From assembly GCA_963748385.1 (NCBI GenBank), contig CAVVIQ010000008.1:62001-126000 (forward strand): a DNA stretch of 64,000 bases, given 5' to 3'. The position numbers and the translations under genes are program-made. How positions within the stretch are numbered: position 1 is the stretch's first letter; each line of letters opens with the position of its first letter. Below the pieces are notes generated by a model. That model ran no database searches, had not been told where the DNA came from, and was given only the letters and a program-made list of their open reading frames with translations. Source of the stretch: Rhodoblastus sp963748385 (GTDB lineage Bacteria > Pseudomonadota > Alphaproteobacteria > Rhizobiales > Beijerinckiaceae). Below, one piece after another: positions 54,198 to 63,462 of this stretch.

Positions 54198-55490
54198 GAA
54201 GCCGACGACTGATCAATGAAATCCGCGATCCGCTTGCTATAGTTAAAACGAAAAACTCCACAACGATTATCATAGCCAAAAGGATTCATCGCATGATTTG
54301 CGCATCCGCCCATACAGACCGGTAGCGCAACGCAATTCTGACATTCATAGTTTGAAAAAGGGCTGTAATTAATCCACTTGTCTTTTCGGCCATTAATGTT
54401 TTTGTAATCACAGATGTTACCGATTACCTCCTGCTGATCGCCTATTGATTCCCAACACTTATAAAGCTCTCCATTGCTGCCGATGACAAGATCGTGATCG
54501 CGAGCGGCTGTGCATGGCGCAGCCGTCGGCGTCGGAAGAGTAGACTTCGTCGAAGCCGTATTGCTTCGACAACCGCGTGAATTGTAGTGATACCTCGGAG
54601 AATTCGGGCTTAGTCATGCATGCAGCGCTGTCGATATCGGTAGAATACCCGCGTTCCTGTGCCAAAGAAAATAGTTGCCCAGGGTAAATGGCCAGCTTTC
54701 CGGCCAACCCTTCTTGAGCTAGAAGGCGAAACAGCGATTCGAAATGGGCTACATTATTGCGATCTAGATTGACCCGTACTGCCACGGGAAAATAGCTGAT
54801 CGCATGGCGAAGATTTCTGACTATTTGCCAGAATGTAGGCCCCCCTCCGAGACGTGGCCGCATATCATCGTGTATTTCTGGAGGGCCATCGAGGGTTACT
54901 TGTGCCGATTTAACGTTAGCAGCCTTGAGACGCTCACAAGTTTTCTCAGTTAACAAGTAGCCGTTCGTGGTAATATTCGCCGAATATCTAACGGCAGCTT
55001 TTTCACAAAGACGCATCAGTCTCTTAGACAAGGAAAACAAAGCCTTTTGCCCAACTAATGGCTCGCCTCCGAACCAGCTGATGCTGAGCTCTTTCGTTTT
55101 TGGCAATCTGTCTTCAACAAATTGCGCAATGGCAGACTGCACCATGCTATTCATAACTGATGGATGCTTGTCTTCAAAACAATATGGACAATCAAAATTG
55201 CACCCTAGGCTCGGGATGAGGGTTAGCCCGAGGAACTCACTCTGCTGGCGAGATACCGAATATCGACGCTGTAATAGCGCGATTTCATCGACGTCGTCGG
55301 CCACAAGCATTCGGCCGACGACGAGCCTATTCAACAGCTCAACTGGCGGGTTCGAACACTGCTGATCGATAAACTCGCGCAGACCAACAAACTCCTCAGG
55401 CTCAATCCGAAGAAGAGCTCCGCTCATCCCATTATAGACGTAGTGTCTCCCCCCGCGTTCAAGCCAGACGTTATATTTTGATTCCCGCAT
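54194..55490 (-). pseudogene. Radical SAM/SPASM peptide maturase, +1 frameshift near the SPASM domain
   Basis: The ATG at 55490 follows GAGGAA. An N-terminal ~90-residue region (KYNVWLERGGRHYVYNGMSG) is of the type found before peptide-modifying radical SAM cores. The core has the cluster motif GCNFDCPYCFEDKH (Cys97, 101, 104), then SISWFGGEPLVGQKAL and ITTNGYLLTEKTCERLKAAN. The open frame ends early at 54459. Skipping one base near 54540 (in TACTCTTCC) restores PTAAPCTAARDHDLVIGSNG and ELYKCWESIG. The SPASM cysteine cluster CQNCVALPVCMGGC and NRCGVFRFNYSKRIADFI follow, ending at 54194. The 1297 bases are 3n+1; the repaired protein has 431 residues. Codons are visibly more AT-rich than in neighbouring genes. 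Confidence 0.85.
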
Positions 55491-55623
55491 GGCACATCAT
55501 TCCTCGCTTAACGGGCGTCCAGCGATTAGCGAAAAAGTACGCCTTCCTCAATGAGGCCCTTCCCGGCGAACACGACGAGTGCAACGGAGCCGTCACCAAC
55601 ACACGTCGCTCCTAAGGCTCAGC
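55491..55623. other. Spacer between precursor gene and maturase gene
   Basis: 133 bases. On the minus strand a 30-codon open stretch without a start codon reads ALGATCVGDGSVALVVFAGK and onward (from ~55622 to 55535), directly after the precursor stop. It may be chance or a decayed second peptide. The maturase ribosome-binding site is at its end. Confidence 0.3.
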
Positions 55624-55908
55624 TTAAAGCGACGTACACACAAGCGCTGGACTGCAGCCCTTGGAATCGCAGGTCTGCGGCGAACAAGTCCTTACGTCGG
55701 GTGTGCACGTGAGATTTGGAGGGCAGTCTCCGGCATGCGCAAGCTCCAAATCGTGTTCGAACAGCTCGTGTGAAAGCTCATTCAGTCTTTCCATCACTTG
55801 GCCATTCGATAGACCTTCCGAAGCAAATTTACTCCCGGCAACACGATCCATCCCTGGTGGGGAAACCAACCACGCACGGGAAGACGTTTCTTCATGGCTT
55901 GTGGTCAT
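55624..55908 (-). CDS. Six-cysteine RiPP precursor peptide (predicted)
   Basis: 94 residues from the ATG at 55908, with CAGGAG 10 bases upstream. The first 60 residues look like a leader: MTTSHEETSSRAWLVSPPGM, then a helical acidic part, QVMERLNELSHELFEHDLEL, ending in AHAG, a double-glycine-like cleavage site. The last 34 residues are a core with six Cys (positions 62, 68, 75, 80, 85, 91) and many Pro/Thr/Ser, for example CPPNLTCTPDVRTCSPQTC. It lies 133 bases upstream of a radical SAM/SPASM maturase on the same strand. Cys-rich core plus maturase predicts thioether or other sulfur cross-links. The precise class is not recognised. Confidence 0.7.
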   Translation of the reverse strand: MTTSHEETSSRAWLVSPPGMDRVAGSKFASEGLSNGQVMERLNELSHELFEHDLELAHAGDCPPNLTCTPDVRTCSPQTCDSKGCSPALVCTSL

Positions 55909-56224
55909 CGGTTCTACTCCTGCTGTCAATCTAAACCAGGATTCGCCTGACTCACATGGATGAGCCTTAACAGCGTGATCCCGCTTCGCCTTCTTGTCAA
56001 ATTTTGAACGTGTGTCGTCGGGGCGTACAGCGATTTCGATTTGGGCATTCGACCCGAAAGCTGGTCCAACTGAACGGCAGGAATGGGTCACGAGCGCCGG
56101 TGCGTCTCACAATCGGAAGGTCCGCTGAGTGCGCGACAGCGGGCGGCGGGACCTTCATCTCTTAAGACCGCGTCGAACCGAACACGGTCATTTCCGGAGG
56201 GCGAGAGGGATCAGATTTCGACCG
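55909..56224. promoter_or_regulatory. Upstream region of the RiPP-like cluster
   Basis: About 315 bases with no supported gene. The precursor frame stays open upstream for 61 codons, but those residues are basic and low in similarity to a leader, so they are read as non-coding. The promoter of the precursor-maturase operon should lie here. Confidence 0.4.
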
Positions 56225-56494
56225 CTAGTTCCACGGCGCCGGGCCGAGATCCGGCCCCACCGGGACGATATTGCCGATCGGGTCCTCGACCAGCCGGGCG
56301 TAATTATTGCTCGGGTCGCTTCGCTCGGGGACGACATTGCCCGGATTGAGCCAGTCGTCGCTCGACGTGACATAGGACGGCAGGGGAATGCCGCGGCGAG
56401 GATGGACCGTCAGGGCCGATTGGGCCAGCACGGGACCGAAAGCCGCCACGGCGCCGAGACAGGCGGCGCCTAACACCCAGAAACTCTTGCGCAT
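56225..56494 (-). CDS. Small exported hypothetical protein
   Basis: 89 residues: signal peptide MRKSFWVLGAACLGAVAAFG ending LA-Q, then a short polar mature part, SALTVHPRRGIPLPSYVTSS and DDWLNPGNVVPERSDPSNNY. No domain is known to me. It is 34 bases downstream of the Spy-like gene and probably in its operon. Confidence 0.6.
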   Translation of the reverse strand: MRKSFWVLGAACLGAVAAFGPVLAQSALTVHPRRGIPLPSYVTSSDDWLNPGNVVPERSDPSNNYARLVEDPIGNIVPVGPDLGPAPWN

Positions 56495-56528
56495 CTCAAC
56501 CTCTTTTCAAGCTTCGCGGGGCCGCAGC

Positions 56529-56987
56529 TCACCTTTGGGCGCCGGGCGCGAAGGAATGCAGGAGCACGGCGAAATTGTGCCTCTGGACCGCATCCATGCT
56601 GGCGAACAGCGGCGCGGCGGCTTCCGCGACCTTTTCCAGCTCCTCGCCGCGCGCGATGAGGTCCTTCGAGGCGAGCTTCATGCCCGAGACGACGTCGTCC
56701 TTGTCGCCGAAGGCGGCGGCTTCCTTCATCGCCTCTTTCTGGCGGGCCGCCCGCGCGGCGATGACCTGGCGCGCGACCTTTTCCAGATTGTCCCAGTCCT
56801 TTTCCTGCGCCGGCGCGAGGCGCAGCCCGGCCTTGATGGCGGCGATCCGGGCTTCGACGATGGTGGCTCGGTCGGCCTCGATCTGCCCCGCCTGCGCCGC
56901 ATTGTCGGCTGGCTGGGCGGCCGCCGGATGGAGCAGGGGGAAGGCCAGCAGTGCCGCCGTCGCGGCGAGGAGGAGATGCTTTTTCAT
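56529..56987 (-). CDS. Spy/CpxP-type LTxxQ periplasmic protein
   Basis: 152 residues. The ATG at 56987 gives MKKHLLLAATAALLAFPLLH, a signal peptide ending AAA-Q. The mature part is all-helical and charged: LRLAPAQEKDWDNLEKVARQ matches the LTxxQ motif region, and a second copy is around MDAVQRHNFAVLLHSF. Family members are periplasmic chaperones or stress sensors. The gene is followed by the small exported gene on the same strand. Confidence 0.75.
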   Translation of the reverse strand: MKKHLLLAATAALLAFPLLHPAAAQPADNAAQAGQIEADRATIVEARIAAIKAGLRLAPAQEKDWDNLEKVARQVIAARAARQKEAMKEAAAFGDKDDVVSGMKLASKDLIARGEELEKVAEAAAPLFASMDAVQRHNFAVLLHSFAPGAQR

Positions 56988-57068
56988 GGAATCCTTCGTT
57001 TTTTCGGCGCGTCCAATGAGCGCGGACCATGCCCCGGTTTGGCGGCTTCGACAAGCCAATGACGAAAT

Positions 57069-57602
57069 TTATGGCAGCATCAGCACCGGCGTGCCGATTT
57101 GCACGCGGTCGTAAAGGTCGATCACGTCCTCGTTGTACATGCGGATGCAGCCGTGCGAGGCGGCGCCGCCGATGGTCGCGCGCATCTTTTTCGTCGAGCC
57201 GTGGATCGCGACTTCGGAGCGGTCGAGGGTGATGGCGCGGGCGCCCATCGGATTGTTCGGCGCGCCGCCGCGCACATGCCGCGGCAGAAACGGCTCTTCC
57301 GCCAGAACTTCCGGCGGCGGAACCCAGTCTGGCCGCACATATTTCCCGTTGACCGAGGCGCTTCCCGACCATTCCCACCCGCGCTTGGGCGCGCCGATCC
57401 TGTATTCGATCGCCCGCCCGCCGCCGAGGACGAAAAACAATCGGCGCCGCGTGGCGTCGATCACCACGGTTCCCGGCTCGGCGCTGGTCTCGTAATGCAC
57501 GAACTGCCTGGCTTGCGCGGAAGGCGCGCCGCAGAACGCGGCCGCGACGAGAAAGGCGGCGAGCTTCGGAATTCTGCCGAAAAAAGGAAAGCGAGGAGCC
57601 AT
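57069..57602 (-). CDS. L,D-transpeptidase (YkuD / ErfK family)
   Basis: Periplasmic enzyme that cross-links or attaches proteins to peptidoglycan through meso-diaminopimelate. The ATG at 57602 (MAPRFPFFGRIPKLAAFLVA) gives a signal peptide ending AQA-R. The YkuD domain spans ~45-175, and the catalytic motif is HGSTKKMRATIGGAASHGCI followed by RMYNEDV, with the catalytic His and Cys intact. It has 177 residues. Confidence 0.9.
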   Translation of the reverse strand: MAPRFPFFGRIPKLAAFLVAAAFCGAPSAQARQFVHYETSAEPGTVVIDATRRRLFFVLGGGRAIEYRIGAPKRGWEWSGSASVNGKYVRPDWVPPPEVLAEEPFLPRHVRGGAPNNPMGARAITLDRSEVAIHGSTKKMRATIGGAASHGCIRMYNEDVIDLYDRVQIGTPVLMLP

Positions 57603-57823
57603 TTTCGCGCGCGTCCTTTTTTCCGCCACGTCGTGCTTTGTCCCGGCGCGCCAGGCGCCGGAGCCGCCACGTTTGGCTCGGGGGCGATCAAATATCGCGC
57701 CCCACGCGATAGGGGCGCCCATCCCATGGTAACCGACGAAAGCGCCGATTGCGAGTTGAGCGCCGCCAGAAAGGCCGCCAGCCGCGCCGCCGCCGCGAGT
57801 CGAAGCCCGCGAGACGATGACGA

Positions 57824-60577
57824 TCAGGCGTCGTCCGTTTCCCCCTGTTCTTCCTGATCCGCGTCCCAGCCGGGCGGAGCCTCGGCCGGAGGCTGGGTCA
57901 GGTCGAGCGTGACCTTCTTGACACCCGGCTCGCCCGGGTCCTCCTCGATGTGAAAGCCGAGCGCCTGGTTCATCGACAGCATGGCCCGGTTCTCGCTCAG
58001 AACCTGACCCTCGACGACTTTCACGCCCTCATTGCGCGCGAATTCGATCATATATTTCATCAGCTTCCAGCCGAGGCCCTGGCCCTTGAGGTCTGAGCGC
58101 AGAAGGACGGCGTATTCGCCGTGCTCGTGGTCGATGTCGAGCATCAGCCGCACCACGCCGAGCATCAGGCCGGTCTCCTCCTCCACCGCCACGCAGACGA
58201 AGGAGCGCGCGTAGTCGATCTGGATCAGCCGGGCGATGAAGGCGTGGGAGAATTCCTTGACCGGCGCGAAAAAGCGCAGCCGGATGTCTTCCGGCGAGAC
58301 ATGCGAGAAGAAGACCTTGTACATCTCCTCGTCTTCCGGCCGCACCGGGCGCAATTGCACCGCCGTCCCGTTCTTGAGTTCGATGCGACGCTCCTGCGCC
58401 TTGGGATAGGGCGCGATGGCGAAGCGCGGATTGCATCCGGCCAGCGTGCGCCCTTCCGCCGGGGCGACGGAGGCGCGCGCGTCGATCACCACCACGCCGT
58501 CCGAATCCGCCAGCACCGGATTGAACTCCAGCTCGCGGATTTCGGGAATGTCGGCGGCAAGCTGGGACAATTTGACCAGAAGCAGCGCGACCGCGTCGAT
58601 GTCCGCCGCCGGAATGTCGCGATAATCGCGCAGGGCCCGCACCACGCGGGTCCGCTCGATCAGGCCGCGCGCCAGCGACAGGTCGAGCGGGGGCAAGGCG
58701 AGCGCCTTGTCGTTGATGACCTCGACCGCCTTGCCGCCGCGCCCGAACACGATCACCGGGCCGAAGGTGGGGTCGTCGGTGAGGCCCATCACCAGCTCGC
58801 GGGCGTGGGGACGCCGCACCATCGGGTGAATGGTCACGCCGGTCACATGGGCGTGCGGCGCTTCCGTCTCGACGCGCTCCAGCATTCTTTTCGTCGCCTC
58901 CACGACCTGCTCGACGGAGCGCAGGTCGAGCGCGACGCCGCCGAGGTCCGATTTGTGGACGATGTCGCGCGACATGATTTTCACTACGCAGCCGCCGAAG
59001 CGCCCGAGCACCAGCCGCGCCACCTCGGCCGCCTCCTCCGGCGTGCGGGCGAGACGCGCGGGCGCGATCGGAATGTCATAGGCTTCGAGAAGAATGCTGA
59101 TCTCGACCGGCGCCAACCAGCGCTCGCCGCGCGCGATCGCCTGCTGGACCACGGCGCGCGCCTTCGACACATTGGGCGCAAAATCGACGGGAAGCGAGGG
59201 CGGCGCCACCATCAGCGCCTCGCGCGCCTGGCGCCATTTCACCATGTGCATGAAGCCGGCGACGGCGCCGCGCTCGTAATGGGGAATGCGCGCCTCTTCG
59301 AAAATGTGGTCGATGGCCGGGTCCGCGCCATACCAGACGACGAAAACCGGCTTGGGATTGATCGCGGCGCGGCCGTGCTTTTTCACCGCCTCCACTGTCG
59401 CTTTGGCGATTTCCCGGCTGTCGGCGAGCACGGACGGGGCGTGAATGACCAAAGCCGCGTCATTCGCCTTGTCCTGCAACACGAGCGACAGCGCCTGGCC
59501 GTAATCGGCGGCGGAAGCGTCTGCCGCGAGTTCGACCGGTTGGGCGCCGCTCCAGCGTTCCGGCAGCACGGCGGTGAGCGCGTCGCGCGTCGCGGGCGCA
59601 ATGTCGGCGAGCTTGCCGCCGAGATCGAGCAGTTGGTCGATGGCGAGAAAGCCGACGCCGCGGCCATTGGCGACGACGGCGAGTTTTTCGCCGTTGAAGG
59701 GCTTGATGCGCCCGAGCGCCTCCGCAGCGTCGAACAAGGCGTCGATGGTGGGAACGCGCAGCAGGCCGGCGCGGCGGAAGGCGGCGTCATAGACATCGTC
59801 GGTGGTGGCGAGATTGCCGGCGTGGGTGCCGGTGCGGCGCGCCGCCTCATGGCGCCCCGAGCGCACAACGATCACCGGCTTGACGCGCGAGGCGGCGCGG
59901 GCGGCGGACATGAAGCCCTTGGCGTCCTCGAGATGTTCGACATAGAGCATGATCGCGCGGGTCATCGGATCGAGCGCGAAGAAATCGAGCAGGTCGTCGA
60001 TGTCGACATCCGCCATTTCGCCGAGCGCGGCGAGGCCGGAGAAGCCGACCTGCCGGGAGTGCCCCCAGGCGACGATGGCGCCCATCACCGCCGCCGATTG
60101 CGAAATGACCGCGAGGTCGCCAACGCGGACCGGCTGCGCCAGAAGGCTGGCGTTCAGTTTTGCGCGCGGGGCGATGAGCCCGTGGCAGTTGGGGCCGAAA
60201 ATGCGGATGCCGCCGCGCCGGGCGATGGCGCGCAGATGCTGGAACAGGGATTCGGCGCCCGGCTTGAAATCGTCGGTCATGACGATGGCGGCCGGGATCG
60301 AAAGATCGGCGGCGTCCTGTACGATTTCCTCGACCTTCTCCTTCGGCGCGACCACGATGGCGAGGTCCGGCGGCTCGGGAAGGTCGCGCAAGCTCTTGAA
60401 ACAGGTCCGGCCCGCGATCTCGGCGTGGTGCGGATTGACGACATGGAGCACGCCGGCAAAACCGGCCGAGACGATATTGTCGAGCACCGCCCTTCCGGCC
60501 GAGCCGACGCGGTCCGACGCGCCGACCAGCGCGAGCGATTGGGGGTTGAAGGCGCGGTCGAGTTGACGGGTGCTCAT
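57824..60577 (-). CDS. Bifunctional ADP-forming acyl-CoA synthetase / GNAT (Pat-like protein acetyltransferase)
   Basis: 917-residue fusion. An N-terminal CoA-binding domain (SLALVGASDRVGSAGRAVLD) and succinyl-CoA-ligase-like domains follow, with GIRIFGPNCHGLIAPRAKLN. An ATP-grasp domain (~480-690) comes next, with CVVKIMSRDIVHKSDLGGVA. The C-terminal GNAT domain (~735-890) shows LRPVRPEDEEMYKVFFSHVS, VRLMLDIDHEHGEYAVLLRS and DLKGQGLGWKLMKYMIEFAR. In E. coli and Salmonella this architecture is the protein lysine acetyltransferase Pat/PatZ. The His needed for synthetase activity in the CoA-ligase part appears kept (GPNCHG). No cAMP-binding domain is seen. Confidence 0.9.
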   Translation of the reverse strand: MSTRQLDRAFNPQSLALVGASDRVGSAGRAVLDNIVSAGFAGVLHVVNPHHAEIAGRTCFKSLRDLPEPPDLAIVVAPKEKVEEIVQDAADLSIPAAIVMTDDFKPGAESLFQHLRAIARRGGIRIFGPNCHGLIAPRAKLNASLLAQPVRVGDLAVISQSAAVMGAIVAWGHSRQVGFSGLAALGEMADVDIDDLLDFFALDPMTRAIMLYVEHLEDAKGFMSAARAASRVKPVIVVRSGRHEAARRTGTHAGNLATTDDVYDAAFRRAGLLRVPTIDALFDAAEALGRIKPFNGEKLAVVANGRGVGFLAIDQLLDLGGKLADIAPATRDALTAVLPERWSGAQPVELAADASAADYGQALSLVLQDKANDAALVIHAPSVLADSREIAKATVEAVKKHGRAAINPKPVFVVWYGADPAIDHIFEEARIPHYERGAVAGFMHMVKWRQAREALMVAPPSLPVDFAPNVSKARAVVQQAIARGERWLAPVEISILLEAYDIPIAPARLARTPEEAAEVARLVLGRFGGCVVKIMSRDIVHKSDLGGVALDLRSVEQVVEATKRMLERVETEAPHAHVTGVTIHPMVRRPHARELVMGLTDDPTFGPVIVFGRGGKAVEVINDKALALPPLDLSLARGLIERTRVVRALRDYRDIPAADIDAVALLLVKLSQLAADIPEIRELEFNPVLADSDGVVVIDARASVAPAEGRTLAGCNPRFAIAPYPKAQERRIELKNGTAVQLRPVRPEDEEMYKVFFSHVSPEDIRLRFFAPVKEFSHAFIARLIQIDYARSFVCVAVEEETGLMLGVVRLMLDIDHEHGEYAVLLRSDLKGQGLGWKLMKYMIEFARNEGVKVVEGQVLSENRAMLSMNQALGFHIEEDPGEPGVKKVTLDLTQPPAEAPPGWDADQEEQGETDDA

Positions 60578-60807
60578 CGAAGTCTCCCCCGGTCGCTTTT
60601 CGGGCGCGAGCGGAGCCGGTTTTCCGCCATGAACCGATAATCACTTGCGCGTCGGCGTCGAGACGGATTTAAGTCGCATGCTCGCCAGGCCGCCGCGGCC
60701 GATTCGCCTCGCGTCACGCTCCCGGCGCAGGATGCAGGCCGGCTGCGGGCGGGGTTTCGCGGGGATCGTGGCGCAGTCTCCCGGAGACTTTATCACGAGG
60801 AGGATCC

Positions 60808-61200
60808 ATGCGGTTTTTCGATCGTCGCGCGCTCGCCGGCGTCGTTTTGGCGATGGCGGCTCTGGCGTCGGCCATGGCGGCGGCTGCGCCTCAGGAAGCC
60901 GAAGGCGTCTGGATTCGCGAGAACGGGGCCTCCAAGATCAGAATCGCGCCCTGCGGCGACGCCTTGTGCGGCGTCGTGATCTGGCTCAGGAGCCCTCGCT
61001 CGAAGGCTCATGTCGGCCAGAAAATCTTCTTCGACATGGTGCGCGCCGACCAGAACAGCTGGACCGGCCACGCCTTCAACCCCGAGGACGGCAAGACCTA
61101 CAGCGGCCGGATGGTGGTTTCGGGCAAGAAGCTTCGCACCAGCGGCTGCGTGTTCGGCGGCCTGATCTGCAAGACCGTGTATTGGGCGCGCTCGAACTGA
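60808..61200 (+). CDS. DUF2147 exported protein
   Basis: 130 residues: signal peptide (RALAGVVLAMAALASAMAAA), then a DUF2147 beta-barrel-like domain with EGVWIRENGASKIRIAPCGD, ALCGVVIWL, WTGHAFNPEDGKTYSGRM and CVFGGLICKTVYWARSN. Four Cys are placed to form disulfides. The function is unknown; family members are small periplasmic proteins. The ATG at 60808 follows GGAGGATC. Confidence 0.8.
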   Translation: MRFFDRRALAGVVLAMAALASAMAAAAPQEAEGVWIRENGASKIRIAPCGDALCGVVIWLRSPRSKAHVGQKIFFDMVRADQNSWTGHAFNPEDGKTYSGRMVVSGKKLRTSGCVFGGLICKTVYWARSN

Positions 61201-61227
61201 CGGCGCCGCGGCGTTTCGGCCTTCGCC

Positions 61228-63249
61228 TCACCAGCTGTGGGTCAGGCCGGCGTATACGGAAACGCCGGGCGTGCCGTAATTATAGACGGTCTCATAGCGC
61301 GTGTCGGTGAGGTTTTCGGCCCGGACATAGGCCGTATACTGGTCGTTGAATTTGTAATTGACGACAAGATCGAGTCGGGCGTAGCCGGAGAGCGTCACCC
61401 TGCCGCCGGTCTGGAAATCCGAGTCATAGGCCGGGCCGACCAGCAGCAGTCGCGGCTTGATTTCCAGCTTGTCGATCCCGGTGAAATCGAGCTCGATCGC
61501 GCCCGAATTCAGCGGAACGCGCAGAAGCTGCTGATCGGTGTCCAGATCGATCGCGTCGACATAGGCGTAGCTCACCCGCCCGGTCAGGATCCCGGGAAGG
61601 ATCGCCGCATTGCCGGAAACTTCGACGCCTTTGGTCTCGGCCTTGCCGACATTGTAATAGCAGCCGCCGAGCGCCGCCTGCGCCACGGTGCAGGACGAAA
61701 CGGCGCCGAACTGGATGAGATTGGTGAATTTCGTGTCGAACAGGGTGGTCGAAAGCGTCGCCCTGTCGTCGAACAATTGCTGATCGAAGCCGATTTCGCC
61801 GCCGACGCTTTGCTCCGGCATCAGATTCGGATCGCCATACTGGCTGTAACGTTGATAGAGCGTCGGGGCCTTGGCGCCGTTGCCGAAGGTCGCGCGCAGC
61901 TTGGTTCCGGTCTCGTCGATGTGATAGGCGAGGGTCACGCGGCCGGTGACGAAAGTCGAGCCGTCCTCGATCGAATCGACGCGCCCGCCGAAGGTCGCTT
62001 CGAGCCGGGGCAGGATCGTCGCTCGATATTCGGCATAGGCCGAATTGGTGGTCTGGCGGGCGTCGACCGGTACGAATGAGCCGTCGTTCGGGTCGGGATT
62101 TTGCGAATTGCTCGCTTCTTCCTGCTCGTTGCGCAGGCCGAAGACCAGCATCCCGTAACGGTTCAGCGACAGTTCGCCCTGATATTCCGCGCCCCAGCGC
62201 AGGCCATGATAGGTCGTCGTGCAGGTGAACGGCATGTAAAGGGCGTTGTAACAGCCCTCCGTCTCGGAGACCTGGTTCAGGGTGGTGTTTTCGAACAAGG
62301 TCAGGTGGTTGTTCAGCGCGCCGTCGAAGGCCGCGAAATTGTATCGCAGATATTCCGAGCCGATCCAGGCGACCGAATGATTTTCCGGCGAGAACACGTC
62401 GTACGCGAGGGAGGCGTAGGGATTGTCGAAGCGAGTCCCGTTGCCGAAGGCCGAAAAGCCGAAATCGACGCTGGCGGCGTCCGACAGCTTGTAGGAGAAA
62501 GTTCCGCTGGCGCCGCCCTTGGTGGCGGGGTCGCCCCAGGGCAGGGGCGGCAGGGGCGCCCCGGCGAAGCCGAACGTCAGCGGGCGGTCGATGCGATAGC
62601 CATATTGCGGAAAGCCGTCCGTATACATGGCGTTGACGCCGAGCGAATAGGTCCAGCCGTCCTGGCCGCCCGAGATCGAGGCCCGGCCGGAAATCGTGCC
62701 ATAGCTGCCGCCTTCGATCGAAACCGAGCGTTTGGTCTCGCCGGTCGTTCCCTTCCTGGTGATGATGTTGATGACGCCCGCCATGGCGTCCGAGCCGTAA
62801 AGCGCGGTCTGCGGCCCGCGCAGAACCTCGATATGGTCGATATTGGCGGCGGTGAGATTGCCGAAATCGAGCGAACCGTCGGTGGCGGAGACATTGCCGA
62901 CGCGCTGGCCGTCGACCAGCACCAGCACCGCGCCCGGATCGGCGCCGCGGATGCGCACGGTGGTCACCGAGCCGGGGCCGCCGCTCTGGGCGACTTCGAC
63001 GCCGGCGACCTCCCGCAGGGTCTCTGTCACGCCCTGCGTCCCGTATTGCGCGATCCGCGAGCCGGGAATGACCGTGATCGAGGAGCCAGTGTCGGCGATC
63101 GGCTCAGGGATGCGATCCGCCGTGACCACCACGTCGGGCAGCGGGGCCGTGTCGTCGGCCCAGGCGAAATTGGGGAGCGCCGTCGCGCCGAGAAGCGCGG
63201 CGACGAGGGATAGGCGCCGCGCGCGAGGCGGCCTTGCGATGATCGTCAT
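61228..63249 (-). CDS. btuB: TonB-dependent vitamin B12 receptor BtuB-like
   Basis: Outer-membrane transporter of cobalamins: 673 residues, signal peptide ending WA-D, TonB box PDVVVTADRIPEPI. The plug domain shows VTTVRIRGADPGAVLVLVDG, DHIEVLRGPQTALYGSDAMA and GVINIITRKG. A 22-strand barrel follows, closing with PGVSVYAGLTHSW. The start ATG is at 63249 with a GGAGG site. The cobalamin riboswitch directly upstream makes B12 the likely substrate. Confidence 0.92.
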   Translation of the reverse strand: MTIIARPPRARRLSLVAALLGATALPNFAWADDTAPLPDVVVTADRIPEPIADTGSSITVIPGSRIAQYGTQGVTETLREVAGVEVAQSGGPGSVTTVRIRGADPGAVLVLVDGQRVGNVSATDGSLDFGNLTAANIDHIEVLRGPQTALYGSDAMAGVINIITRKGTTGETKRSVSIEGGSYGTISGRASISGGQDGWTYSLGVNAMYTDGFPQYGYRIDRPLTFGFAGAPLPPLPWGDPATKGGASGTFSYKLSDAASVDFGFSAFGNGTRFDNPYASLAYDVFSPENHSVAWIGSEYLRYNFAAFDGALNNHLTLFENTTLNQVSETEGCYNALYMPFTCTTTYHGLRWGAEYQGELSLNRYGMLVFGLRNEQEEASNSQNPDPNDGSFVPVDARQTTNSAYAEYRATILPRLEATFGGRVDSIEDGSTFVTGRVTLAYHIDETGTKLRATFGNGAKAPTLYQRYSQYGDPNLMPEQSVGGEIGFDQQLFDDRATLSTTLFDTKFTNLIQFGAVSSCTVAQAALGGCYYNVGKAETKGVEVSGNAAILPGILTGRVSYAYVDAIDLDTDQQLLRVPLNSGAIELDFTGIDKLEIKPRLLLVGPAYDSDFQTGGRVTLSGYARLDLVVNYKFNDQYTAYVRAENLTDTRYETVYNYGTPGVSVYAGLTHSW

Positions 63250-63289
63250 GGGTCCTCCAGCCGTCCCGCCGACAGCATTTGGGTTGAAC

Positions 63290-63462
63290 GATCACCGGCC
63301 GGTCTCCTGGCTCGCGGGTTTCCGCCCTTGCGCTCCTTCCCGGGAATTTTCCCAGTGGATCAATGCGCAAAGGCTCGCCGCTTACAGTTGCGGGGGCAGC
63401 TGCGGCTTGGGAGTCTCCTCCGCACCGCATTCCCGTTGCATCCGGGCCGAACCCGGAATGCG
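63290..63462 (-). promoter_or_regulatory. Cobalamin (AdoCbl) riboswitch of btuB
   Basis: On the minus strand the leader has the paired arm GCATTCCGGGTTC / GGGAATGC and the core segment GGGAATGCGGTG. Next come CTGCCCCCGCAACTGTAAGC and, near the 3' end, the B12 box GCCAGGAGACCGGCC (63297-63311), in the right order for a cobalamin riboswitch. It ends about 40 bases before the btuB ATG, which fits control of translation start. Confidence 0.92.

Noticed and set aside
58121..60640. 839-codon open frame on the plus strand, antisense to the acyl-CoA synthetase/GNAT gene
   Set aside because: It mirrors codon use of the real gene in a GC-rich genome: Arg/Ala/Gly/Asp-rich, low complexity, no domains. 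The opposite strand has a full, motif-bearing protein.
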